A DNA stretch of 64,000 nt from Sarcophilus harrisii (GCF_902635505.1 NC_045429.1:425595669-425659668); one strand, 5' to 3'. Numbered from the stretch's first letter, positions 47,001-57,072 are shown. The notes: generated by a model from the letters alone, not told the origin. Made by a program: numbers and translations.

Positions 47001-50000
47001 GACAAATTGTTTTAAATATATATATATATATATTCACACACACACATATTATCCTGCTGATAAATTGCTATAATTTCTTTGCTAATATTTTATTTTAATT
47101 TTTTTGCATCAATATTCATTAGTGCTAAATCGATGGACATCTTAAATTCAAGATGTTCAAAACTAAATTCATTTCCTCAAAATTGTTCCTTCTTCCAAAC
47201 TTCCCTATTACTTTCAAGGTGCCATTGATCCCTCAATACCTAACTGTTCCCTGTTACTGTCTTCTCCCCGCTCCCCTCCCCTCAACCCCCTTTAGTGTGT
47301 GTGTGTTTCTACCCCTCTCTCTCCCCCCCCCTGTATTTTTCTCTCTCTCTCTCTTTCCCCTACTCCTTCTCTCTTACTCTCCGTGTGTCTCTGTCTCTGT
47401 CACTGTGTCTCTCTGCCCTCTCTCTTTCTCCATTCTCTTTCCCTCTCTCTCTCTCTCTCCCCTCCTCTCCCTTTTTCTCTTCCTGTTGCTAAGGCTTGTT
47501 GAGGCCTTCCTTGCTTATGTTTCTTTCTTCTTCAACGTTGTCATTCTGAGGTATAGGCCCTTATTTCCTCATGCCTGGATTGCTGCAATAGCCTGCTGGT
47601 TAAAGTGCTCACTCAAAATTTCTTTTTCTACTCCAGTCCTTCTTCCACTCAGCTACCAAAGTAATTTTCCTAAAACATAGGTCTGACCGGGTCACCTCTG
47701 TCCTCAATAAACTTCAGTGGTTCCTCATTATCTCTAGGATCAACTATAAAAATCCTCTTGTTTAGTGTTCAAAGTTCTTCATAATCTAACTCCTCCTCAT
47801 ACCCCTCCCAGAAACCCAGTCTTCTTCCATTTTTCACCTTATCACATACTTTTCAATACATTGACACTTATCTCCTTGCTATTCCTAAAACAAGTAACTC
47901 AGTCTCTGGATTCTATGTCTTTTCACTGACTGTCCTCCATGCATGGAATGAGCTTCCTCCTTGTTTTTGCTCTTTATGTTTTTCAAGTCCCAGCTAAAAT
48001 TATATCTTTTATAGGAAGGTTTTCCCAATCTCCCTTCATCTAATATCTTCCCTCTGGTCATTATTTCCTGTTTATCCAGTGTATAACTTATTTTTATGTA
48101 GTTATTAGCATGTTGCTTCCCTATCAGATTGTGGGGTTCGCAAGGGCAGGACATTCTTGCCTTTCTTTGTGTGCTGTGTGCTTAGCAAGTACCTTAAACA
48201 TAGTAGATGCTTAAGAAATGTTTATTGACTGACTGAATTGATAACATCTGAATTAAAGTGGTGGCAGTGGAAATGGAGAATGAATAAATTTAAGGCAGGG
48301 TTCAAAGGAGAACATGACAGAATTTGGAGATCTATCTTATATAGGTATGGAATGAGGTAGAGGGAGAATTGAAGATGATTTGTACATGACCTGGGATTAT
48401 TAGGAAAATCACCAAAACTGGTAATGACAATTTTGAATTGAAAAAATTGGGGTGTATTGGAGGGGCAGGAGAGGTGAGTTTAGAAAGGGACATAATGAGT
48501 TTGACTTTGGACAAGGTGAATAGACATTATGACAAGACAATATTTAAGTGGAAATATCCTAAAAACAATGGGAACAAAGGTCATAGTATAGGTATAGATC
48601 TGGAAGTCATAGGGTGTGTTTAGGGAAGACTGGTACTTTGGGTGAGGGCTGCTGGACTCTTTACAGGACTGCTTTCCACTTTTGGTGTCCACCTGATCCA
48701 TCTAACCCTCATCTGTGGCTCCAAGAAGCTATAATATGCATAGTGGCCACACCCTGATAAACCGTTTTGGCAAACCAGCAAAACTCTGAACCCTCCCAAG
48801 ATATCTTGGGGTTTACTGGCTAGATTTCTTTCTTAAGGACATGCCTTAAACCAAACTCAATCTGTTACTCATTGGCCACCAATAGATCCTCTGACAGGCC
48901 CCATTTGATCATTGTTTGGGTCCTGATGGACTCAGATTGAATGTAAACAGCAGTCATTTCTGCTTTGGCCAGAAACCCTGAGGGTCTTCCCCTCGGAGAT
49001 AATTTATTTATTTAGATTTTCTTATTTTTTTTTTTTTTTTGGACTAGTTGAAAGAGAAGGGTCGTTGTCTCAGTTGCTACCTATCTTTAATCACTGAATG
49101 GGCATTGCCTTTGTCAAACTGAGACCTGTTGAAGACCTTAGCTGAAAAGATCAAGCGCATCCAGGGCCATCTTAGTCTTCCTGATCTATATCTGGCTATT
49201 GGACCCAGAGGGCTGGAGGGGAAAGTGAGGCAGGTGACCTTGCACAACCCTCCCTCACATCAATGCTTGTCATGGCCTCCCCTTCCTGATGCCAGGGAAC
49301 TCTTTGAGAAGCAAGGACAAACAACAAACCAAGCTGAGGGTAATTAAGGGGTGTCAAACCCCGTGGTGAGCTAGGAGAGTGTGTGCCTCAAGTATTTAAA
49401 GACTTCCTCTGGTAGAATAGGCAGATAAGAATGATTTGTTCCAAAGGCCATTAAGGCATGTGAAGCAGATGCTGTGGAGAACTTAGAGCTTGGTTAGACA
49501 TTAAAGATATCAGGGTCTCCACTGCCTTTAGAGTCATTACCAGTCTTCTTGATTCTATCCTGCCATTGGATAGTGGGGGCTCTGAGGAAAGATTGAGACT
49601 GACAACTTTGTGCAGCTCTGCTTCACTTAAATCCAATTTAGCTGAGTCAGAATATATAAGCATGAGGTGATAGTTAAAGGCATAAAATGAGCTTGCCAAT
49701 AATAATAGCTTATATTTATATAATGTTTCACATATATTATGTAATTTGGACTTTACTACAACCTGATAAGGTAAGTGGTATGATGGTTATTATTTCTATT
49801 TTGTGGATAAAGAAACATCTTTTAGAAAGATTTTAAGAGACCATATAAAGATTAAGCAGTGGAGTCAGGCGTTAAATTCAGATCTTCTGTGTCCCAGGCC
49901 AGTACTCTGACCACTACACCAAAGGAAACACTATATACGAAGAACTGGGGCCAAGAAGGAAAAGAAGATGGCCTCAGAGACAGAGAAGGATCTACCAAAG

Positions 50001-50660
50001 AGGTAGGAGAACTAAGATAATGATGCATTCAGAAGAAAAGAGAGGGCAGAATTTAAAGCAGAGAGCTATTCAGTGACTTCAGATGCTACAGAAAGACAGA
50101 TTAAGAACTGAGAAAAAGCGATTAGATTTGATTAGAAGGAAGTCATTGGTAATTGGAAATAGATGGTGGAAGTCAGATTGTGGACCACAGAAGAGGAAGT
50201 GGGTCATGAAGTATATACATAAACTGCTTTTTTGAGAAATATAGTGGTGAAAGAAAAGAGAAGTTACAATGTCTGGAAGAAATGACAGACTCCAGCAAGA
50301 AGGAATCTATGTATTTGAAAATTGAAAGGAAGGAATTAAAGAAAGGAGTTTCTGAAGAAATGAGGAGGGTGCTAACGCCTATTATTCAGAGGCAATAAGT
50401 GATACATTTTCCTCTGTACCCAGAAGAAAGGAGAGGATGAGTATAGAGGTGAAGCTCTTTTCCAGGGGAGGGGAGAGTAGGCCTCCTAGCTCATATTTCT
50501 GCCAGTAACCAGGTAGAATATGGAGGGATTATGTGTGTGTGTTTGTATGTGTGTATTTTAGGAGCCTTCAGCTAAGGATGTTGCTGGGCCCATTCTGCAG
50601 CATCACCTCCCACTCCTTCTTCTGCCCTGGGTTCTGCTGAGTTGGATGTTGCTACTTTAG
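41030..50660 (+). CDS. C1orf54: C1orf54 homologue, small secreted or surface protein (5 coding exons)
   Basis: Coding exons: 41030-41075, 42878-42961, 43813-43871, 44425-44523, 50562-50660; all introns GT-AG. Product 128 aa (human 131). The start MDVLLIVIAAVSLILG is a signal peptide, cleaved before QEY as in human. The mature N terminus is extremely Tyr/Glu-rich (EEDDIYEELYEEYQVVYYT), a context suited to tyrosine sulfation. Sequons NFT, NKT and NVT follow. The C terminus is hydrophobic (LPLLLLPWVLLSWMLLL) and ends there with no cytoplasmic tail, so GPI anchoring or membrane retention is possible. Function is not established. The last intron is about 6 kb and filled with repeats. A donor-like GAAG/GTGAGA directly after the stop hints at a further non-coding exon. 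Confidence 0.92.
41640..42580. mobile_element. Cluster of old MIR/Ther-type SINEs in C1orf54 intron 1
   Basis: Three diverged pieces: 41,650-41,800 (GAGGAAACTGAGTCCCATGA), 41,880-42,060 (tRNA-like body, CTCAGTTTTCTTAACTAAAA) and 42,340-42,580 (TTTACAGATGAGGAAAATGT). Boundaries are approximate. Confidence 0.6.
43670..43800 (+). mobile_element. L2 3'-end fragment in C1orf54 intron 2
   Basis: TTAGATTGTGAGCTCTTTAA, AGTCAGGGACTATTTCACTC and the AATAAAT end match the L2 LINE 3' terminus. It stops about 12 bp before exon 3 (43,813), so its tail supplies the acceptor's polypyrimidine tract. Confidence 0.75.
44895..45027 (-). mobile_element. Antisense tRNA-SINE
   Basis: GGGTTAAGTGACTTGCGCAG, ATTTGAACTCAGGTCCTTC and CTCCATCCACTGAGCCAC are the complement of the common marsupial tRNA-SINE. 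Confidence 0.82.
45700..46470 (-). mobile_element. Antisense LINE sequence including L1 ORF1 C-terminal domain
   Basis: On the minus strand 46,220-46,430 encodes a stretch like NPQIKEKILQETRKKQ and RATIRIIQDLS, matching the conserved L1 ORF1p C-terminal domain (human VEMKEKMLRAAREKG, IRLTADLS). The 45,700-46,220 part is likely from the same element but is unassigned. Confidence 0.65.
46490..47125 (-). mobile_element. Antisense L1 ORF2 reverse-transcriptase fragment, split by a SINE
   Basis: The phrases GTATCTATTGAGATTATCAT and ATTGAACCAGCCCTGAATTC are the antisense of the conserved L1 RT region. A tRNA-SINE at 46,843-47,045 interrupts it. It lies on the wrong side of the ORF1 piece for one intact antisense L1, so these are separate or rearranged fragments. 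Confidence 0.72.
46843..47045 (+). mobile_element. tRNA-SINE inserted in L1, with target duplication
   Basis: Starts CTGAGGCAGCTGGGTGGTGT and ends in an A- and TA-rich tail. It is flanked by the 14-bp duplication ATATTATCCTGCTG (46,829-46,842 and 47,046-47,059). Confidence 0.92.
47130..48240 (+). mobile_element. L2 LINE 3' end with internal pyrimidine expansion
   Basis: The order of blocks follows the L2 3' end: GGTTCCTCATTATCTCTAGG, CCATGCATGGAATGAGCTTC, TAGGAAGGTTTTCCCAATCT, CAAGGGCAGGACATTCTTG and the AAATGTTTATTGACTGACTG end. A CT-rich simple repeat occupies about 47,290-47,480. It is in C1orf54 intron 4. Confidence 0.85.
48250..48640 (+). mobile_element. Ancient repeat of unknown class, left part
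   Basis: Phrases such as AATGAGTTTGACTTTGGACA and ATAGATCTGGAAGTCATAGG fit a mammal-wide old repeat that I recall but cannot name. The matching continuation appears at about 49,930. Confidence 0.4.
49060..49340 (+). mobile_element. RTE-like repeat
   Basis: CTTCCTGATCTATATCTGGC, TATTGGACCCAGAGGGC and the AAGGACAAACAACAAACCAA end match an RTE-related marsupial repeat. Confidence 0.6.
49450..49700 (+). mobile_element. Second, more diverged RTE-like repeat
   Basis: Contains GTGGAGAACTTAGAGCTTGG, GTCTCCACTGCCTTTAGAGT and GCAGCTCTGCTTCACTTAAA, a pattern related to the copy at 49,060. Family assignment is tentative. Confidence 0.5.
49708..49925 (+). mobile_element. MIR/Ther-type SINE
   Basis: The body ATTATTTCTATTTTGTGGAT and the end CCAGTACTCTGACCACTACA fit an old MIR-class element. 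Confidence 0.65.
49930..50460 (+). mobile_element. Ancient repeat of unknown class, right part
   Basis: ATTAGAAGGAAGTCATTGGT, GGTGGAAGTCAGATTGTGG and related phrases appear to continue the element at 48,250-48,640. It ends about 100 bp before C1orf54 exon 5. Confidence 0.4.
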
Positions 50661-52780
50661 AAGGTGAGAGATCAAGATAATTATTCTCAACAAAATAAAA
50701 CAGGGAAGGTTAAACTAGCTTTTCCTCTGTTTTCAACATATCTAGGAAGGGGATGGGAGTGTGTTTTGGGGACTAGAGGCTTGGGAGAAGAAGGGTGAAT
50801 GGGAGGAGTGGGCTAACAACAGGAGATATCATGTTTAGATAACAGGAGAAGATTGTTCCAAGGAGATAATGGGATAATCCTGGAAGAATGTCATGAAATG
50901 AAACTTAAAATGTGGCTCAGATTGACTTTAGGACTTCCTGGTCCCCATACAGAAAATTGGATAAAAAAAGCTTTTGAGTACTCTTTGCCAGTTTGGAGAG
51001 TTAGAACCAATTTCCAGCTGGTTCTGGCACAGACATGGCAGATATAAATAAGTAATGGGTGAGGTTCCTACTGAGTTGGAGAGTTAAAGGGCAAAGTTCA
51101 GCAACAAAAGAGATTTCCCTACTGGTTAAAATAGGGTTGAGGGAATTAAAAAAAGAAAGAGGAGTGAAAACATATTACAGAAGAGGAAATTGCAACTAAG
51201 GAGTTAAAGGTGAAATTCTGTGGGAAGTTAACCTGAAGAAAGGTATTCCTGGTAAGAAGGAAGTCATGGCAAATGAGACTTAAAAGAAGACAAGACATCT
51301 TCTCTGTGAACTTCCTCTTACAGGATAAATTCTATGGAGGATGAAGAAAAGGAAAATAACATGTCAGATGTATATTCTGGAGTGGGGGAAAGGGTGCCTG
51401 GGCTGTTAATCCTGTTCCAAGGATCAGGGTTCAGATTTCCCCCTTGATCATTACCTGTGTAATATCTATCCCAGCAAACCGCTTAAAACTCTCTAGGCCT
51501 GAGTGTTTCCACCTGTAAAATGAGACCAAGTGAATTCTAAGAACTCCCAGCTTTAGATTTTTTTTTTCTTTCTTTCCTTTCCAGGAGAGAGAAGACTGCT
51601 ATGACTTCTTTAATCGGGGGTCTGGGATAGGGATGCAGAAACTGGAACGGGAGATAAAGAATAACTGAACCACAAACATCATCTGATTGTCCTTCCCCTC
51701 GGGATAGCAGCCTATTGCTTCTTGGGCCATTGGGGTGGGTATTGGGAAGGGCAGGAAGGTGAGCTGTGATTTTCTGTAACCCCTTCACTTTGGAAGGGAA
51801 AACAAATTTCTGTCTGTTACAATCTCTATAGTGTCTCATATTTTGAAGGTCTCTTAATTAGAGCAGGCCATTACAGTTTAGTTGTAGGCACCCAAATGTA
51901 GAGAGCATTTTTAATGCAGCGGTTTAGAAATGGCTGTTTAGCAGCTACTAAGCAAAGACTATTGAGCTTCCTCCCCCTCAGTAGCACCCAAGATGAGCTC
52001 TCCGCAGCCCAGTCCTTGTGCTACTCACTATTCTCAAATGAGTTGAAGACACATTTCTTTAACTTGCTTCGCTGCAAAATAATTTCTTGCAACTCTGGAT
52101 TGCGGCCTAACTTTCACCTTTGTTTTCCAATTTGGTGCAATTGTCGTTGAGAAGTATATGTCAAGGAGTATATGTCAAAGGAACAAAAGACCCTGCCCCG
52201 CGCTCCCGGCCTGGCAGAATTTTCTTTTTTATCCCTCATTACGTATGCGAAGGGTAACTGTGCTTCCCCCTTGTGGCCGCTTCAGGAACCGTCACCCCAC
52301 GCTTGACTTTTGCAACTCTGACCCCACCCCCAAGGTTCAGATAATTGGAGCCGCAAGTGCAGCTTCTTCGTTTTGCCGATGAACAACCGGGGCAAGAGAA
52401 ATTACATGTGACACGCCTCGGATCGCACAAATCGTGGGTGTCAGCGGCAGCCTGGAACCCACCTTTTCCTGCCTGCAAGGACACAGCCCAAGAATGGGGA
52501 GATGCTGCTAGAATCCTCTCCGCTTCTCCGCTGCGTGTAGCTCACGTTCAGACGCGTCCACCCGCTCACACAGCCTCTCTGAACCCACTTTCCCCAAGTC
52601 AAGCTCATCCCCGGGACGCAAGGGAGAGAAGGATGACCGCTGCCCCTCCCCCCTCCCCCGCCAGGGAAAAGCTCCCGGACTCGGAGGGAGCGGGGGAAAG
52701 GCTCTGGTCCGGGGAAAACAAGGAGCGCGGGGTCTGCTGGGGCTCGGACAAGGGGTCCGAGGTGGGGCGCGCGAGGCACC
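50661..52780. other. C1orf54 3' region and CIART upstream sequence
   Basis: AATAAA at 50,694-50,699, only 34 bp after the C1orf54 stop, could end the transcript. A donor-like site right after the stop and an acceptor-like CTTACAG at about 51,318-51,324 allow a longer spliced 3' UTR instead. A MIR-like piece sits at about 51,370-51,550. CpG content rises from about 52,550 toward CIART. Confidence 0.5.
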
Positions 52781-52789
52781 AGTATGTGT

Positions 52790-53633
52790 AACGTGGGCCC
52801 TCTCGGGTTATGTAAGCAAAGAGCCTCTCCGGGCCTGCGAGAGAACGCCGTGTTCCCGCCGCTAGTCCCCGCCCTGCTCTGCCCGCGGAGAACCGAGCCG
52901 CCAGCTTGGCGGGAGGGGAGGGCGGGCTGACGAGACAGGGGAGTCACGAGTCCCAGGCCTGAGACTAGGACTCTACGCCCAGACACACCGCGTCCCACAG
53001 TGGGCCGGTCCCACACGTTGCAAAGCCCGGGCTGTCTGCTCTCCACGTGCAACGCCAATAAGCACACTGCCGGGGGCGGAGCCTGGAACTCCAGGGCCGC
53101 GCCCCGGCTCGGGAATCCCCCTCCCTCGCCACCGCTTGGGCACCCCAGACGGCCCCCTCCCGCCCCCAGCCGCGTGCGTGCTTTTCCTTCGCAGGCTCCG
53201 CACACTTGAGACTCTCGGGCCGCAGCCCTTCACCTCGATCTAGCCAGTCCGACTCCTCCTTGCCCTCCTTTTCGGTCTTTCCTATTTCCCCCTCCCCTTT
53301 CGGCCACCGGGTGCTCTTTCTAAGCCGCATGTAGGGGCGGAGCACGGTATTAGTCTCTCCGGGCCAATTGGCGCTGGGCCGTCCCTTCATTGGCCGAGCC
53401 CCTGTGTACTTGGCCAATGAGCAGGGGGTGTCGTCATGGGCCGGTGAACAAAGGTCACATGTTCCCGGCTCTCTAGCCAATAGGAGGATAGCAATCGGGT
53501 GCGCAGGGTAAGGCACGTGCAGAGCTGCACGTGTCGGGATGGGGGTAGGGGCGGGACCTGGCTCGGGAGAGGCGGAGGAGGGAGGAGTAGACCAGGTGCG
53601 CTAGTGAGAGTCGCGGACCGAGCAGGAAGGTTG
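52790..53633 (+). promoter_or_regulatory. CIART: CIART CpG-island promoter with circadian elements and non-coding exon 1
   Basis: Within about 850 bp lie an E'-box AACGTG (52,790-52,795), a perfect D-box TTATGTAA (52,808-52,815), an E'-box CACGTT (53,014-53,019), an E-box CACGTG (53,044-53,049) and a paired E-box (53,514-53,533). Several CCAAT boxes occur (near 53,365, 53,413 and 53,477, one inverted near 53,390). A donor G/GTGAGT at 53,633/53,634 ends a probable non-coding first exon. CIART is a known CLOCK:BMAL1 target, so this architecture fits rhythmic expression. Confidence 0.75.
53514..53533 (+). promoter_or_regulatory. CIART: Palindromic pair of canonical E-boxes
   Basis: CACGTGCAGAGCTGCACGTG: two perfect CACGTG boxes (53,514-53,519 and 53,528-53,533) with an 8-bp spacer. 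The nine-base arms CACGTGCAG and CTGCACGTG are exact reverse complements around AG. It lies about 100 bp upstream of the exon 1 donor. This is a likely CLOCK:BMAL1 site. Confidence 0.8.
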
Positions 53634-54334
53634 GTGAGTACCCGGGATCCCTAAAACCGGCCGCTTTGGGGTGGCTGGGGGAGGCTTGGTCTTGAGAAAG
53701 GAGGGAATCAGATAAAGACTCTGGGTTGGGGACGCGTCGTGGAGCTGGGAGAGACTGGAAGAGGTCGGGGATAGGGATCCCGATTGGGAGGTTTCCGGGG
53801 GGCGCGGACTCGCCCGCGCCCCCTTGTGCTTGGGAGGGGCTTCCGGAGGTGCGAGAGGGAAGCACGCGTCTCCCGATCACAGCTGCTCGGACAGCCCTGC
53901 CCCTGCCCCCCACCCGGAGAGACTGGCGCAGGCTTGACCAAGGCTAAAGAAGAATAAGGGTGACAGTCCCAGGAGACGTGGGACGGCCGCCAGTAGGAGC
54001 ACTGTGTGGTGGTGGATCGAACCAACACTGCTTTCGACTTGGGGAAAAGAGTATAGGGAAAGCTCCATCATTCTGGAGGCGGCTTCTCCGGGAGCTTTTG
54101 AGTCATTCCCACCCAGCGTCGATGAGAGGGTGACTTTTCTGTCGCCTCCACGATGATTTTTAGTTTGCTTTTTTTTTTTTGGGGGGGGGGGAAGCGTGTC
54201 CTAATTCCACTTCTTCCGCCCTGTAACCACTCCATCAGTTCCCCAAATCTGAGACGCAAACTCTTTGTTTTGTTTCACTTGCAGACCTCCTACAGCATCT
54301 GCCCTTCATGTCCATCCCCAGCTTTTCTGGAAAC

Positions 54335-56945
54335 ATGGAGTCTCCGTCGAGTATTTCCCTCTACTCCTCTTCCTCCCTCTCTTCTTCCTCTTCCCCCTCC
54401 GGGGTGGAGAGTGCCCCCAGTGACTCTGGCTTCCCCTCAGATAGCGAGGGGGACTGCAAAGGGGCTCACGGGCCCAGGCTGGAGGCCGGCTGGCAGAGGG
54501 GAAATCAGTGGCTGAGCCCTCTCCGACGCTGCCGACGCCCCCTGAAGACCAGCGGTCGCCAGGCTGCATCTTGCTTAGAAAGACCCGGCTTGGCTTCTCC
54601 CAAGGCCGGTTCGGGAATGAAAAGATCGAGAGACAGTGAGGAGGAAACCTGTCTGAACGTCCAGAATCCTCTTACAGAAGGAGATCGGCTCTTTGCTCAG
54701 AAGGTAAAAAAAAGGGGGGGGGGGGAGAGGGAAGACTTGGAGCCCTGTTATTTTGTATGTTTTCTCAATTGTTTTAGGACTCTCACTGGAGTGTTCCTGA
54801 CCCACTTAGGTCATAGCCCCTGGATGTGAAAGAAGTTGTATTGCTAGGGTACCTTTGGATCTGCTTACCTCTTTGCATCTTTTTGTCTTCAGTGTAAAGA
54901 GCTCCAAGGATTCATTCGCCCCCTCACAGACCTGTTGAATGGGCTGAAGATGGGCCGCTATGAGAGAGGTGGTTATCTATCTTTGTCCATCTGTGACTGT
55001 GTCCGTGTCACTGCCAGAGTGGAATTAGGCTAGTGTGGCTTCTTCCTTTTTGTCTCTGAAATAGTTACAATAGCTGAAAGTAATCCTACCCCATCCTATA
55101 TCCTTAAGTACTATAGCTTCTTCACCAGGCTAAAAGCTTGGAAGGATGAGTTTCTTAAGTCTCCAAAAGGTTTGTTATGGAATAGACGTGTAACCCCCCC
55201 CCCCCCACACACACACACACACACCCTTTTGCCCTTCCTTTTTTTCTCCCAACAAGCTAAAAATTTGTTTCTTTCCTCTCTTCTCAAACCTAAAATCTTT
55301 TCATCTTTGGCATCTCTTTCCCTTTTATTTACATTTAGGATTAAGCAGTTTTCAACAGAGTGTAGCAATGGACAGGATTCAGCGAATTGTAGGTGTCCTA
55401 CAGAAGCCTGAGATGGGGTAAGTTGCCCTGATTTTTCCTTTCTCTGATCCAAATTAAAGTGTGATATCTCCCTAATCTTGCTTCTTATTCCTTCTGCTTC
55501 TGAAATCTCTAACTATTTTCTCTGATTTTTTTTTTTTCTTTTTGCCTTTGTAGTGAGCGTTATCTAGGGACCTTGCTACAAGTAGAGGGTATGTTGAAGA
55601 CCTGGTTCCCTCACGTAACTTCCCAGAAGTCACCCCCAGAGGATGGGAAGCACAAAATTCTTTCTAAGGTGAGAACTTAAACATTATTGGATAGGGTGGG
55701 AAGACTGTATGTAGAGTGGGATCCTGTCTTCCTTTTGATATGAGCATCTTCAGGAAAAAAGGTAGGTTTTTTTTTATCTCCCTGCCCCTACTTTATACAT
55801 TGGTTTATTTTCATCCTTGTGAAGTTTTTTTGGCATAAATCTTTTCCTTCTAACTATAGATAAAAACATAAGATATCCTTTTTTCCTCCAGTCTGATTTT
55901 GCTTTAGAACAGACTAAGGTTTTTTTTTTTGTTTTTGTTTTTTTTTAATTAAAATCAGTGGATTTGCCACATAATTCCTTTAAATTGTACAGCTCCATAG
56001 CATATTTAAGAATAAGACTTAGATTACAAAAATCTCACTAACATACTGTGTGATCTTGGCCAAGTCACTTGAACTTCTTTGAGTCTCATCTTTCACAGCT
56101 GTGAAACGAGAGGCTTGGACAAGGTGACCTCTGAAATTCTTTCCCTATCTAAATCTCTGCTCCTATAGCTTCTCAAAACTCTCGTCCACGTAAGAGGCAC
56201 TTTTTGTATACACCAAGAACTGAAAAAGTAATTGTAGAATGCAGAGTAAAAGATTGCAATTGGAGGGGAGTCGGGACAACTGTGTTGCCTTCAAGAGGAT
56301 TGGGATTCTGGCTTTAGGGTCTTCCTGGTGCTTCTTTCCATTTCCAGAGAAAAAGCAGTTCTTTATGGCTTAGTCATTCACTACTTTCTCCCCCATCCTT
56401 CCGATTCCCAGCGCTTGGCCAGCAGCCAGACCCATCCAACTGGTCCCTCAGCTGATCTCCCCAGAAGGGAGATAAACCAGATTCAGCCAAGACATCTGGA
56501 TCAAGGAAAAGAAAAGTTGCATTCTCAAGAACAAGAGTCGGCCCAACTCCTCCCAGAATGGCCAGCCATGAACTTAACCTGGATTCACACATCTCCCATC
56601 TGCAACCCACCACTCAGTTCCCTTGGCTCAGCTGCCTTCAGCCATGGCCTTTTGGGTCCTGGCACCAGCTTTGGGGTTATTCTCTTTCTTCAGCCTGGAA
56701 CACAATCTTTAGCATATTCAGCACCCACCACTCCTATTCCTGCTGCTACAGTGTCTCCTGTTGTCTGTGATGGTCCTAAAGATCTCCCTGAAGAAGGGCC
56801 TCGTTGCTACAGTTTGCCAGCTTCTCTAGCATCCACTTCACTGACCTCAGAATGGAGCCCTACTCTGTCCCCACCCTGTTTACCTATGGTGGCCAAAGAG
56901 GTGATAACTAGAATGGATGAGAAACAGGCCCTTAATTTCTGTTGA
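54335..56945 (+). CDS. CIART: Circadian repressor CIART (CHRONO), 5 coding exons
   Basis: Coding exons: 54335-54703, 54893-54968, 55339-55417, 55554-55668, 56412-56945. This predicts 390 aa (human 385). CIART binds BMAL1 and represses CLOCK:BMAL1 transcription in the nucleus. The start MESPSSISLYSS aligns with human MDSPSSVSSYSS and has a strong context (A at -3, G at +4). The in-frame upstream ATG at 54,308 has a weak one. The Ser-rich N terminus holds FPSDSEGDCKGAHGPR and KRSRDSEEE. The conserved core runs from LFAQKCKELQGFI through LLNGLKMGR, SVAMDRIQRIVGVLQKP and LLQVEGMLKTWFP. The last exon has WPAMNLTWIHTSPICNPPLS and GPRCYSLP. The last acceptor (56,410-56,411) is inferred from frame and a long pyrimidine tract. 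The first coding exon acceptor is at 54,283-54,284. Confidence 0.95.
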
Positions 56946-57072
56946 TGTCCTGTTTTCCCCATCCCAACTATAGGACTATCCTCTCTGCTCTGGTTTCTAT
57001 TTTATGTGTGTTTTTTTAATTTTATTTTTTGAAGTGTGTATATTTGTGCTGAGGGGATATAAACCCTCTCTG

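Noticed and set aside
52441-53516. 254-aa and 183-aa minus-strand open frames upstream of CIART
   Set aside because: GC-rich low-complexity translations in a CpG island; no recognisable domain, and they overlap the promoter elements.
54308-54334. Upstream in-frame ATG of CIART (adds MSIPSFSGN)
   Set aside because: Weak start context, and human CIART begins at the second ATG. It could still be used by leaky scanning.
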